From CAYWRZ01 sp964460845 (GTDB lineage Bacteria > Bacteroidota > Bacteroidia > Flavobacteriales_D > UBA2798), in NCBI GenBank assembly GCA_964460845.1, contig CAYWRZ010000001.1, forward strand, positions 248,001 through 312,000: 64,000 nucleotides of DNA, given 5' to 3'. Both the position numbers and the translations under genes were made by a program. The notes under the pieces were generated by a model. The model was not told where the DNA came from. It saw only the letters and a list, made by a program, of their open reading frames with translations, and made no database searches. Position 1 is the stretch's first letter, and the number at the start of each line of letters is the position of its first letter. Positions 8,739-16,400 of the stretch are shown piece after piece.

Positions 8739-11700
8739 TTAGAAGTCAAATTTAACCCCGAGGCGAATGGTTCTGGGAAGACCATAGTTCCAGGGACTGT
8801 TCACTTTCAACGCATAGTACTCTCTGTAAGACTGTTCAGAGTTTACCTGAGAGATAGCCAACTGATAGCGGGCATCGGAGAGGTAACCGTCGTCGTTGGC
8901 GTTACCAGAGGCACCGTACACGTTAAGCACGTTGATGTTATTCAGTACGTTGTTGATTTGCAAGTAAATGTTCAGGTTGGCTGTTTTCACTTTGTCGCCC
9001 TCTTTACCGCCAAACTTCACAGTGATATTACGGTCAATCTGCGCATCCATACGGAACTGGCTGGGCTTACGCGAACCGTTTACCTGACCTTCGAGCGAGC
9101 TGTAAGCACCACCTTCGAGGAAAGCCTGAGGTGTCACAAGCTGACGGGCGCTGTAAGGCGTTCCCGAACCGAAATTGCTCACCACGTTGATACCGGTGTT
9201 TTTCAGCACATCCACGCCACCGATTTTGGGTCCGTTGTAATCTTTTCCTTCTCCGTAACGATAGTCCACCACCATCACGATAGCATGACGCTGGTCGTAA
9301 GAGAAAGGATAGATGGTACGCAGGTTAGGCTGACCGGAGTTTACCAGGTTAAGCGCCGAGTTGGCATCCGAACCGGTACCTTCGGCAAACTGGAGGGTAT
9401 AAGCCGCACGCAGTGTGAGGTTGCCGGTACGACGCAGGTCGTAAGAAATGGTCATCCCTTTTACGGTACCGAAGTCAAGGTTTTCATAAGAACGGTAGTT
9501 ACGCGGATAAGCACCGATAACGTTCACCAGCGATACCTGATCACGGATTTCACGATAGAAAGCCGAAATTTTGAGTGAAGAAGAACGCGTGAGTACCTGC
9601 TGGAAACCAAGTTCGTAGTCGATGGTTTTCTCGGGACGGAGCGCAGGATTGTTCACCACCACGTTACGTACGTCAAGATAGTAGTAGTCAAGAATGTCGA
9701 GGCGGTTTCCGGTAGTAGGACGGCGGGTCAGCACGTCATAGTGTGCAAAGAAAAGCGCGTCGTCGCTGATAGGGAAAGAAAATGCGATACGAGGCATCAC
9801 ATTGATCTGCGGCTTATAGTCGGTAAAAGCCTTGATCATTTCGCTGTCTTTCTGCTGAATAGCGTTGGGATTCACCAACAGGGGGAAAGGAGTATCAGAA
9901 CCTGCACCGCCAATTACGCGGGGGTCGGACACTTCCACACCATTTGCATTGTACCATGTTCTGCCGCTACGGTAACCGCTGATGGAAGTAGGGTTTTCAA
10001 TATTATTCACATACACCACAAAATCGTTACCCATGTTAGCAGGGTGTTCGCAACCGGGGCAGATAGAAGAAGCGCTTACTTCCTGTACGGTTTTTGCTTC
10101 ATACAAGAGGAAAGGATCTTTGAGTACGGGCTGGTTGGCGTCGAAACGGTCCACACGCACACCTACGTTAAAAATAAGGTCGTCGAACACGAATTTATCC
10201 ATTATGTAACCCGAGATGTAAATGGGTTCGAACGCTCCGATAGGACGGGTCTTGTTACCGAACTCATCGCGGGCGGTAAAGAAATCCTGAAAAGAAGGCT
10301 TGTTCTTCGCACGCTGGCCGTGGTAATCGTAACCGTAATAGTTTACAAAGTTGTTACCGTTGTTAAGCAGCTCATTGGCGCTGAACCAATCAAGCTTAAA
10401 CATATTGGGGTCGTAATCGTCGATGTTGAGGAAATCGATTCCATCGGTATTATAACCCATTGCTTTGCGCACATTGTAATCGAAGAAAGACTGTGATTCG
10501 TTATCCGTGCTCGCATCATACGCACCGGGAGAAGAGTTCAGACGGTCGTAATCCACGTTCATGAGCGGACCAAAGAAAGAAATATGCGGATTGGAAAGGT
10601 CAAGCTGACGGATGTGGTTATTGGCCAACTGACGGCCTACGGTCCAAAGCGAGGCGGGGTTCAACACCTGAAAGCCACGGTCGTTACGCTGCTCATATTC
10701 AAAACCGATAGAGATCGAGTGGTTTCCGATGTCGGCGTTACCCGAAGCGGTAATCCTGAACTGTGTGTTGTCCACTTTGTTGTACTGGCCGTAACGCGTA
10801 CCGATGTTGTTCCAAAGGTTATACACGCTGATGGGGCTGTCGCCGTTACGCAGGGCGCGGGCAGCCAAAATCTGGTCAAAGTTCTCGTAGTTACCTACGG
10901 GGTCGGAATAAAGCGCATAGTACTGGCTGGTGATGGAAGCCAAATCGTAGTTTACATCAGAGGGCGTAAACTCGATAAGCGAATCACGGAACGTTTTGTG
11001 CACACGGGCAAAAAGGCCAAGGCTATCTACCGATTCGAACGCGTAGTCACGCACCTGGTGCAGCTTGAAGCGACCCACGTAACCGTAGTTAAAGAAACGA
11101 TCCTTGTGAATGTTATCCTGCACGGTTTGGTTTACTTTAGAGTAGTCCACCATTACCGAGTAGAATGCGTTTTTTATCGTTGATGAGCTCTGTGCCTCTT
11201 GCTGTGCCGTGTTGTTGTTGAAACGCTGGGTAAAGCGTCCGTACACACGCCAGGAAAGTTCGTTTACGAGTCCGTTGTTCTCGGTATTGAAAAGCGCGTT
11301 GTTAAAGTCGTAGTTGCGGTAACGGCTGTAGTCCAACGATCCGCCTATAGCCAAACTGATTTGAGGATTTACGTTGATGTCTATTTTTCCAGCCGCAGAG
11401 ATACCTTGTTGCTCGGCATCCTGACGGTATCTTACTTTTTCAAAATCGCTCATGCGCAGGTAGTCCGTGTTGTAAAGCACACCCGTACCTGTTCCCGTAG
11501 GACGCAGCGGCTGCGCGAGCAGACGGTCACGCACATCGCCTCTTACGCGATACTGATCTACGGCAAAAGGACGGTTATCCACCACATTGGTATAGTTGGC
11601 CGAAAGGAAGAAGCCAAGGATGGGCTTTACCTTTCTACCGGTGCTGTCTCTTTGCACCAGCAGCGGACCCGAAATACTTCCTTCGATAAGGTTATAGGCG

Positions 11701-12461
11701 TAACGGTCAAGACCTACGGTTTTATCACCGAAGCGGTAACCGGAAGTCAGGTAATCGATACCTCCGAAATAATCTTTCGAGGCACCACGGGTAGTGATAG
11801 AAATGATACCACCGGTTGCGTCACCGTAGTTGGCCGGAAGACCACCGGTAATTACCGATACCTCTTCAATAGCCGACTTGGGCAGGTTGGTACCTCCACG
11901 CACCTTGATACCGTCGATAAAGTAATAGTTCGCATCGGAACGCGAACCGCGGATACTGAGCGCTTCGCTACCGTCGGCAGAATATACCCCACCTACGGTC
12001 TGCGCCACAGAAGTCGCGGTACGACCCGGCATTTTGGCTATGTCTTCGCGAGTAATGGTGGCACCTGAGGCTCCTCCGTCCTTATCGATAAGGGGCACCG
12101 CATAGTCCACAATCACCACTTCGTCGAGCGTTACATCGCCCGGCTCGAGCGTAAGCTCAAATATGTTAACTCTGTTGGCATTGATAATCACACCGTTAAT
12201 CTGAACAGGCTTGTATCCTACATAAGTGGCCCGCACGGTATAAGAACCCGGCGTAATGGACACAATTTTGTAGTTACCGTCCAAATCGGAAGTGGTTTTG
12301 GAAACCATAATGCCGTTTTGCTCTATCAATACGCTTACAAACGGTAGCAATTCCCCGGTGGCCTTGTCTTTTACCTTACCCTGAAGAGTACCCTGGCCCT
12401 GACCGAAGGAGACAATAGAAGCTGTGGCGAATGCCAACAGCAAGCTCAGTCGTCTTAACAT
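8739..12461 (-). CDS. TonB-dependent receptor with N-terminal CarboxypepD_reg-like domain
   Basis: A 1240-residue outer-membrane receptor. It has a signal peptide (about 1-20), a CarboxypepD_reg-like beta-sandwich (about 25-110, with GELLPFVSVLIEQ and YVGYKP), a short YAVPLIDKDGG segment, a plug domain (about 130-230, with ALSIRGSR and YYFIDGIKVRGG) and a long beta-barrel ending in VKFDF, an aromatic C-terminus typical of outer-membrane barrels. It is not a SusC with a SusD partner; its partners are a T9SS cargo and a PorV-family protein. The VPLIDKD-type linker before the plug is, from memory, typical of receptors found beside such cargo genes. The substrate is unknown. A good promoter lies upstream. 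Confidence 0.92.
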   Translation of the reverse strand: MLRRLSLLLAFATASIVSFGQGQGTLQGKVKDKATGELLPFVSVLIEQNGIMVSKTTSDLDGNYKIVSITPGSYTVRATYVGYKPVQINGVIINANRVNIFELTLEPGDVTLDEVVIVDYAVPLIDKDGGASGATITREDIAKMPGRTATSVAQTVGGVYSADGSEALSIRGSRSDANYYFIDGIKVRGGTNLPKSAIEEVSVITGGLPANYGDATGGIISITTRGASKDYFGGIDYLTSGYRFGDKTVGLDRYAYNLIEGSISGPLLVQRDSTGRKVKPILGFFLSANYTNVVDNRPFAVDQYRVRGDVRDRLLAQPLRPTGTGTGVLYNTDYLRMSDFEKVRYRQDAEQQGISAAGKIDINVNPQISLAIGGSLDYSRYRNYDFNNALFNTENNGLVNELSWRVYGRFTQRFNNNTAQQEAQSSSTIKNAFYSVMVDYSKVNQTVQDNIHKDRFFNYGYVGRFKLHQVRDYAFESVDSLGLFARVHKTFRDSLIEFTPSDVNYDLASITSQYYALYSDPVGNYENFDQILAARALRNGDSPISVYNLWNNIGTRYGQYNKVDNTQFRITASGNADIGNHSISIGFEYEQRNDRGFQVLNPASLWTVGRQLANNHIRQLDLSNPHISFFGPLMNVDYDRLNSSPGAYDASTDNESQSFFDYNVRKAMGYNTDGIDFLNIDDYDPNMFKLDWFSANELLNNGNNFVNYYGYDYHGQRAKNKPSFQDFFTARDEFGNKTRPIGAFEPIYISGYIMDKFVFDDLIFNVGVRVDRFDANQPVLKDPFLLYEAKTVQEVSASSICPGCEHPANMGNDFVVYVNNIENPTSISGYRSGRTWYNANGVEVSDPRVIGGAGSDTPFPLLVNPNAIQQKDSEMIKAFTDYKPQINVMPRIAFSFPISDDALFFAHYDVLTRRPTTGNRLDILDYYYLDVRNVVVNNPALRPEKTIDYELGFQQVLTRSSSLKISAFYREIRDQVSLVNVIGAYPRNYRSYENLDFGTVKGMTISYDLRRTGNLTLRAAYTLQFAEGTGSDANSALNLVNSGQPNLRTIYPFSYDQRHAIVMVVDYRYGEGKDYNGPKIGGVDVLKNTGINVVSNFGSGTPYSARQLVTPQAFLEGGAYSSLEGQVNGSRKPSQFRMDAQIDRNITVKFGGKEGDKVKTANLNIYLQINNVLNNINVLNVYGASGNANDDGYLSDARYQLAISQVNSEQSYREYYALKVNSPWNYGLPRTIRLGVKFDF

Positions 12462-12501
12462 ACGTTTAGTTTAATGTTAATCGTTATTCGCAACAAAGGC
12501 C

Positions 12502-12535
12502 GTAAATATAGAAATTTTTAAATTGAACAGACAAA
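12502..12535 (-). promoter_or_regulatory. Predicted promoter of the TonB receptor/T9SS/PorV operon
   Basis: On the minus strand a TTTG (12535-12532) is followed after 21 nt by TATATTTAC (12510-12502). This fits the Bacteroidota -33/-7 promoter with one change in the last -7 base. It lies about 40 bp upstream of the receptor start in an AT-rich intergenic stretch (12462-12695) that otherwise holds nothing I can identify. Confidence 0.55.
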
Positions 12536-12695
12536 TCAAATTAAGAAACGGTAATCCTGTGAAAAGAAACGCAATTACCGGTCTTATTCCCCTTATGATT
12601 AAGCTGCTCGTTTCAAATTTAATCGATTTTACGGGCGATAGCGAAGAAAGAAACGTCAAAAAATCTCTATTTTATACAGGTCAAAAGCCCCCTTT

Positions 12696-12986
12696 TTATT
12701 TGGTAAACCACCGCTTGTAAAAAGGATCGCGTTTATTTTCTCTTAACCTTTCAGATTTTTTACGGCTCTCTTTCATCCGCTTACGTGTTTTTTTATCCTG
12801 TATCTCTTCGTGCCGCTTAAGTCCCTCTTTCCGTGCCTTTTCCTTGTCCACGGTTCTTTCTTTTTTCCGTTTTTCATGGTGTTCGTTTACCGGCGCCCCT
12901 CCTTTTCCACCCGAAGACTGGGTAAATCCGGAAAAAGGAAGCAGGCAGCACGCAATAAAAACAGTCAGTCTCAGTATTATGTGCAT
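12696..12986 (-). CDS. Small exported highly basic protein, unknown function
   Basis: A 96-residue protein. The first 22 residues form a signal peptide (LTVFIACCLLPFSGFTQ). The mature part is almost entirely charged, dominated by Lys, Arg and Glu, with no hydrophobic core, so it is probably disordered or helical. I do not recognise a named family. The reading frame is supported by the clear signal peptide and by a sharp change to charged codons. It lies between the TonB receptor operon and a divergent Rieske-like lipoprotein and has its own intergenic space on both sides. A role in binding polyanions (nucleic acid or acidic polysaccharide) outside the inner membrane is only a guess. Confidence 0.6.
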   Translation of the reverse strand: MHIILRLTVFIACCLLPFSGFTQSSGGKGGAPVNEHHEKRKKERTVDKEKARKEGLKRHEEIQDKKTRKRMKESRKKSERLRENKRDPFYKRWFTK

Positions 12987-13012
12987 AACGAAATGTGTTA
13001 CCTTTACGGTGA

Positions 13013-13447
13013 ATGAATGCTAAAGTAAGGAATTTATCGGCTTGGCTGCTGCTGGTAGTTGCCCTCGGTACCCTTTCGTGCAAGCGGGATCGGAGCGAGC
13101 TGCCCGACGTGCTGGTCGATATTCAGGTAAATATCAACAACCCCGGCTACATCAACCTGCAGGCCATCGGAGGCTCCATGTATTTCGACGGAGGCTCGCG
13201 CGGAATTATCGTGTACCGCAAATCGGCCGATGAATTTATCGCGCTCGAAAGGCATTGCCCCTATCAAGCATCCAAAGGCTGCCGGGTTACCACCGACGAT
13301 TCGGGGCTCATAGCCGTCGATAGCGATTGCTGCGGCAGCCGGTTTCTACTCACCGACGGCTCGGTACAATCGGGCTCTTCGAGCTTCCCGCTCAGGCGTT
13401 ACCAAACCTATTTCGACGGAGCCGCTATTCTGAGAGTCTATAATTAA
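13013..13447 (+). CDS. Rieske-fold lipoprotein lacking the usual cluster ligands
   Basis: A 144-residue protein with a lipoprotein signal peptide (hydrophobic stretch then TLSC at about residue 23). The body resembles the small Rieske domain: a GIIVYRKSADEFIALERHCPY segment aligns with Rieske box I and DCCGSRF with box II (normally CPCHGSRF). In these alignments the box I Cys is replaced by Glu, the box II ligand Cys by Ser and the box II His by Cys, so a standard 2Fe-2S site is unlikely. Similar Bacteroidota proteins are often annotated as Rieske or hypothetical. A TACCTTTA element ends 6 nt before the ATG. A bidirectional terminator follows. Confidence 0.75.
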   Translation: MNAKVRNLSAWLLLVVALGTLSCKRDRSELPDVLVDIQVNINNPGYINLQAIGGSMYFDGGSRGIIVYRKSADEFIALERHCPYQASKGCRVTTDDSGLIAVDSDCCGSRFLLTDGSVQSGSSSFPLRRYQTYFDGAAILRVYN

Positions 13448-13479
13448 AACTTTCCCTGATTTTCCTTTTTCAGGTATAA

Positions 13480-13508
13480 AAAAAGAGCGGCTTTTGGCCG
13501 CTCTTTTT
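13480..13508. terminator. Bidirectional terminator between Rieske-like gene and ahcY
   Basis: A perfect 11-bp stem (AAAAGAGCGGC / GCCGCTCTTTT) around a short T-rich loop, with A-run and T-run flanks. It can terminate both the plus-strand lipoprotein gene and the minus-strand ahcY gene, which converge here. Confidence 0.88.
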
Positions 13509-13529
13509 CAATAGAGTTGTAATACCGGT

Positions 13530-14849
13530 TTAATAACGGTACCAATCGGTTTTGTACGGACCTTTTACTTCCACACCGATATACGCAGCCTGCTCGGTAG
13601 TAAGCTCTTCAAGCTCCACACCGATTTTAGCCAAATGCAGACGGGCTACTTTCTCGTCGAGGTGCTTGGGCAGGGTATATACTTTGTTTTCGTAGTTGGC
13701 GTGGTTGTTCCAAAGCTCGATTTGCGCGAGGGTTTGGTTAGTGAAAGAGTTGGACATCACGAAAGAGGGGTGTCCCATCGCACAGCCCAGGTTCACCAAA
13801 CGGCCTTCGGCCAGCAGGATAATCTCCTTACCCTCAATGGTGTATTTGTCCACCTGCGGCTTAATCTCTTCTTTGCTGGCGCCGTGGTGAGTGTTGAGCC
13901 AGTTCACATCGATCTCGTTGTCGAAGTGACCGATGTTACAGACAATGGCTTTGTCTTTCATCAGCTTGAAATGCGTGCCGGTCACGATATCTTTGTTACC
14001 AGTAGCGGTCACAATGATGTCGGCCAGGGGAACGGCATTTTCCATTTTCAGTACCTGGTATCCGTCCATCGCCGCCTGAAGCGCACAGATAGGGTCAATT
14101 TCGGTAACGATCACCCTTACACCCTGACTGCTGAGCGATTGCGCCGATCCTTTACCTACATCACCGTATCCGGCCACGACGGCCACTTTACCGGCCAGCA
14201 TAAGGTCGGTCGCACGGCGAATGGCATCTACGAGCGATTCGCGGCAGCCGTATTTGTTGTCAAATTTCGATTTGGTCACCGAATCGTTCACGTTGATCGC
14301 AGGTACGGGCAAGGTGCCTTTGCGGAACCTTTCGTACAGACGCAACACACCGGTAGTAGTCTCTTCAGAAATACCGCGAAGGGCTTTCACCATTTCGGGA
14401 TACTTGTCGAGCACGATGTTGGTCAGGTCACCCCCATCGTCGAGAATCATATTGAGCGGCTGGCGGTCGGGACCGAAAAAGAGCGTTTGCTCAATGCACC
14501 AGTCGTATTCTTCTTCGGTAAGCCCTTTCCAGGCAAACACGGGGATACCCGCAGCGGCAATAGCGGCAGCGGCGTGATCCTGGGTAGAGAAAATATTGCA
14601 AGACGACCATTGTACTTCGGCACCAAGCGCTACCAGCGTCTCGATCAGCACAGCCGTCTGAATAGTCATGTGAAGGCAACCGGCGATACGCGCGCCTTTG
14701 AGCGGTTGTGTCTTGCCATACTCCTCACGCAGCGCCATAAGACCGGGCATTTCGGCTTCGGCTAAACGGATTTCTTTACGTCCCCATGCAGCGAGGCCGA
14801 TATCTTTCACCTTGTAAGGCAACACAGTGTGATCTGTAACAGAACTCAT
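13530..14849 (-). CDS. ahcY: Adenosylhomocysteinase
   Basis: A 439-residue S-adenosylhomocysteine hydrolase, which reversibly splits SAH into adenosine and homocysteine and so relieves product inhibition of methyltransferases. Visible signatures are GCLHMTIQTAVLIETL near the N-terminus, the catalytic-site stretch NVNDSVTKSKFDN, the NAD-binding GYGDVGKGSAQ and the C-terminal dimer tail ending KTDWYRY, which reaches the NAD site of the partner subunit. The length is that of the bacterial form. It stands alone, bounded by a bidirectional terminator and by its own well-formed promoter 50-80 bp upstream. Confidence 0.97.
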   Translation of the reverse strand: MSSVTDHTVLPYKVKDIGLAAWGRKEIRLAEAEMPGLMALREEYGKTQPLKGARIAGCLHMTIQTAVLIETLVALGAEVQWSSCNIFSTQDHAAAAIAAAGIPVFAWKGLTEEEYDWCIEQTLFFGPDRQPLNMILDDGGDLTNIVLDKYPEMVKALRGISEETTTGVLRLYERFRKGTLPVPAINVNDSVTKSKFDNKYGCRESLVDAIRRATDLMLAGKVAVVAGYGDVGKGSAQSLSSQGVRVIVTEIDPICALQAAMDGYQVLKMENAVPLADIIVTATGNKDIVTGTHFKLMKDKAIVCNIGHFDNEIDVNWLNTHHGASKEEIKPQVDKYTIEGKEIILLAEGRLVNLGCAMGHPSFVMSNSFTNQTLAQIELWNNHANYENKVYTLPKHLDEKVARLHLAKIGVELEELTTEQAAYIGVEVKGPYKTDWYRY

Positions 14850-14899
14850 AAAATTGGTTTGACTTTTAAAAGATTGAATGCGAATTCAAAGTTGAGGCA

Positions 14900-14929
14900 C
14901 AAAGGTACGAAATCGGGTTTTTAATCAAA
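14900..14929 (-). promoter_or_regulatory. Predicted promoter of ahcY
   Basis: On the minus strand TTTG (14929-14926) is followed after 18 nt by TACCTTTG (14907-14900), a perfect -7 match. This leaves a 5' leader of roughly 45 nt before the ahcY ATG at 14849. No recognisable riboswitch (SAH or SAM) is seen in the leader. Confidence 0.6.
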
Positions 14930-15006
14930 AACAAAAAGGGAAAAGCCATTCGAGTCGGGAGCAGAATACCTGAAATGCGGTAAAAAATTTACTTTTAACC
15001 CCGCAG

Positions 15007-15618
15007 ATGCCCCTTATTTCACGCATATCGCCTTGTCCCGAAAGCCTGTTGCTTACCTGGAAAATTGAAGAGGACGAATCCTTTTTTCAACAAAAGCTGG
15101 GGGCGCTGGCCGAAGGCTGCCTGCATTTCAAGGACCCGCTCAAGCGCCTGCAATGGCTGGCGGTACGTGTGGCCTTGCAAACGGAGGGGATCCATACTCC
15201 GTTGCGTTACCTCGAAAGTGGAAAACCCCTGCTGGAAGGGCGGTTTGTTTCGCTGAGCCATTCTACCGATCATGTCTGTATTTACCTTTCTTCCCGTTCC
15301 GAAGTGGGTGTGGATATCGAAAAGGAACAGCCCCGCATCCGGAAGATCGCTACACGTTTTATGCACGAAAGCGAGAAAGAAACGTTCGGTACCGGCGATC
15401 TGTTTACACTCACCCTTATTTGGAGCGTCAAAGAAGCGCTGTTTAAAAAACACGGAGGCGAAACTACCTTTTTTGCAAGCCGGCAACGCCTTTTGGAATG
15501 GGATAAAACGGCACAAATCGTCGTTGCGGAAGTGGAAAACGCAGGACAGGTCACAAAAGAAAGGCTAAGGTATTTTGTCGTAAATAATTTTATCGTTACC
15601 TATACGCTCTCTGCTTAA
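15007..15618 (+). CDS. 4'-phosphopantetheinyl transferase superfamily protein
   Basis: A 203-residue Sfp-like phosphopantetheinyl transferase, which moves phosphopantetheine from CoA to a serine on carrier proteins. The central VGVDIEKEQ carries the Mg-binding Asp/Glu pair, WSVKEALFKKHG is the WxxKEA motif, and SLSHSTDHV is the substrate-contact segment. The length lies between AcpS and Sfp, and pseudo-dimeric architecture is expected. It is directly followed by the isoprenoid-glyceryl phosphate synthase gene with 12 bp between stop and start. The target carrier protein is not in the window. It may serve the primary acyl carrier protein, but this is uncertain. Confidence 0.88.
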   Translation: MPLISRISPCPESLLLTWKIEEDESFFQQKLGALAEGCLHFKDPLKRLQWLAVRVALQTEGIHTPLRYLESGKPLLEGRFVSLSHSTDHVCIYLSSRSEVGVDIEKEQPRIRKIATRFMHESEKETFGTGDLFTLTLIWSVKEALFKKHGGETTFFASRQRLLEWDKTAQIVVAEVENAGQVTKERLRYFVVNNFIVTYTLSA

Positions 15619-15630
15619 CTTTGTCTTATT

Positions 15631-16368
15631 GTGTTGAATCCCATTCTCTCTCATATCGAATCGGCCTCCCGGCAGAAAAAGAAACAATTAGCCGTGCTGA
15701 TCGATCCCGACAAGCAGGATAACGAATCTGCGCTGCGCACGCTGGTACAAAGCTGCCACGAAGCGCAAGCCGACTTTATTTTCTGCGGCGGAAGCCTGCT
15801 TACCCGCGGCGATCTTGACCACACACTAGCCATTCTCAAAAGCGAAAGCCGTGTACCGGTACTTATTTTCCCGGGCAGCGGCACACAGGTAAGCGCATTG
15901 GCCGACGCCATACTCCTGCTTTCACTGATCTCAGGGCGCAATCCCGATTTGCTGATCGGACAGCACGTGCAGGCCGCACCGCTGCTGCGAAAAACAGGCA
16001 TCGAAATCCTTCCTACAGGTTACCTGCTGATAGAGAGCGGACGCTTGACTACCGCGCTTTACATGAGCCATACTGTTCCCATTCCTGCCGACAAGCCCGA
16101 AATAGCTGCCTGCACAGCCATGGCCGGTGAAATGTTAGGCTTAAAGCTTATGTACCTTGATGCCGGAAGCGGCGCAGCAGAAAAAATTCCTGCCGCGCTG
16201 ATTCGTAGTGTGCGCGAAGCGGTTGCCTGTCCGCTATTGGTAGGTGGCGGTATCCGTTCGGTCGAAGACGCACAGGCGGCCTGGGATGCGGGAGCCGATA
16301 TTGTGGTGATCGGCACCGCCATCGAACAGGATCCGGAATTGCTACGGCATTTTGCTACGCGTGAATAA
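15631..16368 (+). CDS. Geranylgeranylglyceryl/heptaprenylglyceryl phosphate synthase
   Basis: A 245-residue TIM-barrel prenyltransferase of the GGGPS/PcrB family. It joins sn-glycerol-1-phosphate to a polyprenyl diphosphate by an ether bond, the step best known from archaeal lipids. Diagnostic segments are VLIDPDK near residue 25, CGGSLLTRG, FPGSGTQVS, YLDAGSGA and the phosphate-binding GGGIRSVEDA. The start is GTG at 15631, and a TAACTTTG element at 15616-15623, overlapping the stop of the upstream gene, ends 7 nt before it. Bacteroidota have group II enzymes with geranylgeranyl specificity, and the product lipid in bacteria is poorly understood. Confidence 0.92.
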   Translation: MLNPILSHIESASRQKKKQLAVLIDPDKQDNESALRTLVQSCHEAQADFIFCGGSLLTRGDLDHTLAILKSESRVPVLIFPGSGTQVSALADAILLLSLISGRNPDLLIGQHVQAAPLLRKTGIEILPTGYLLIESGRLTTALYMSHTVPIPADKPEIAACTAMAGEMLGLKLMYLDAGSGAAEKIPAALIRSVREAVACPLLVGGGIRSVEDAQAAWDAGADIVVIGTAIEQDPELLRHFATRE

Positions 16369-16400
16369 GTAAAATCCCTTCGGAAAAATTCAACTTCGAT

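Noticed and set aside
12477..12720. Short open frames in the gap upstream of the TonB receptor
   Set aside because: AT-rich translations without signal, motif or start context; the region fits a promoter.
13635..14765. A 376-codon open frame antisense to ahcY
   Set aside because: ahcY is unambiguous over its full length, and the antisense translation has no recognisable motif and odd composition.
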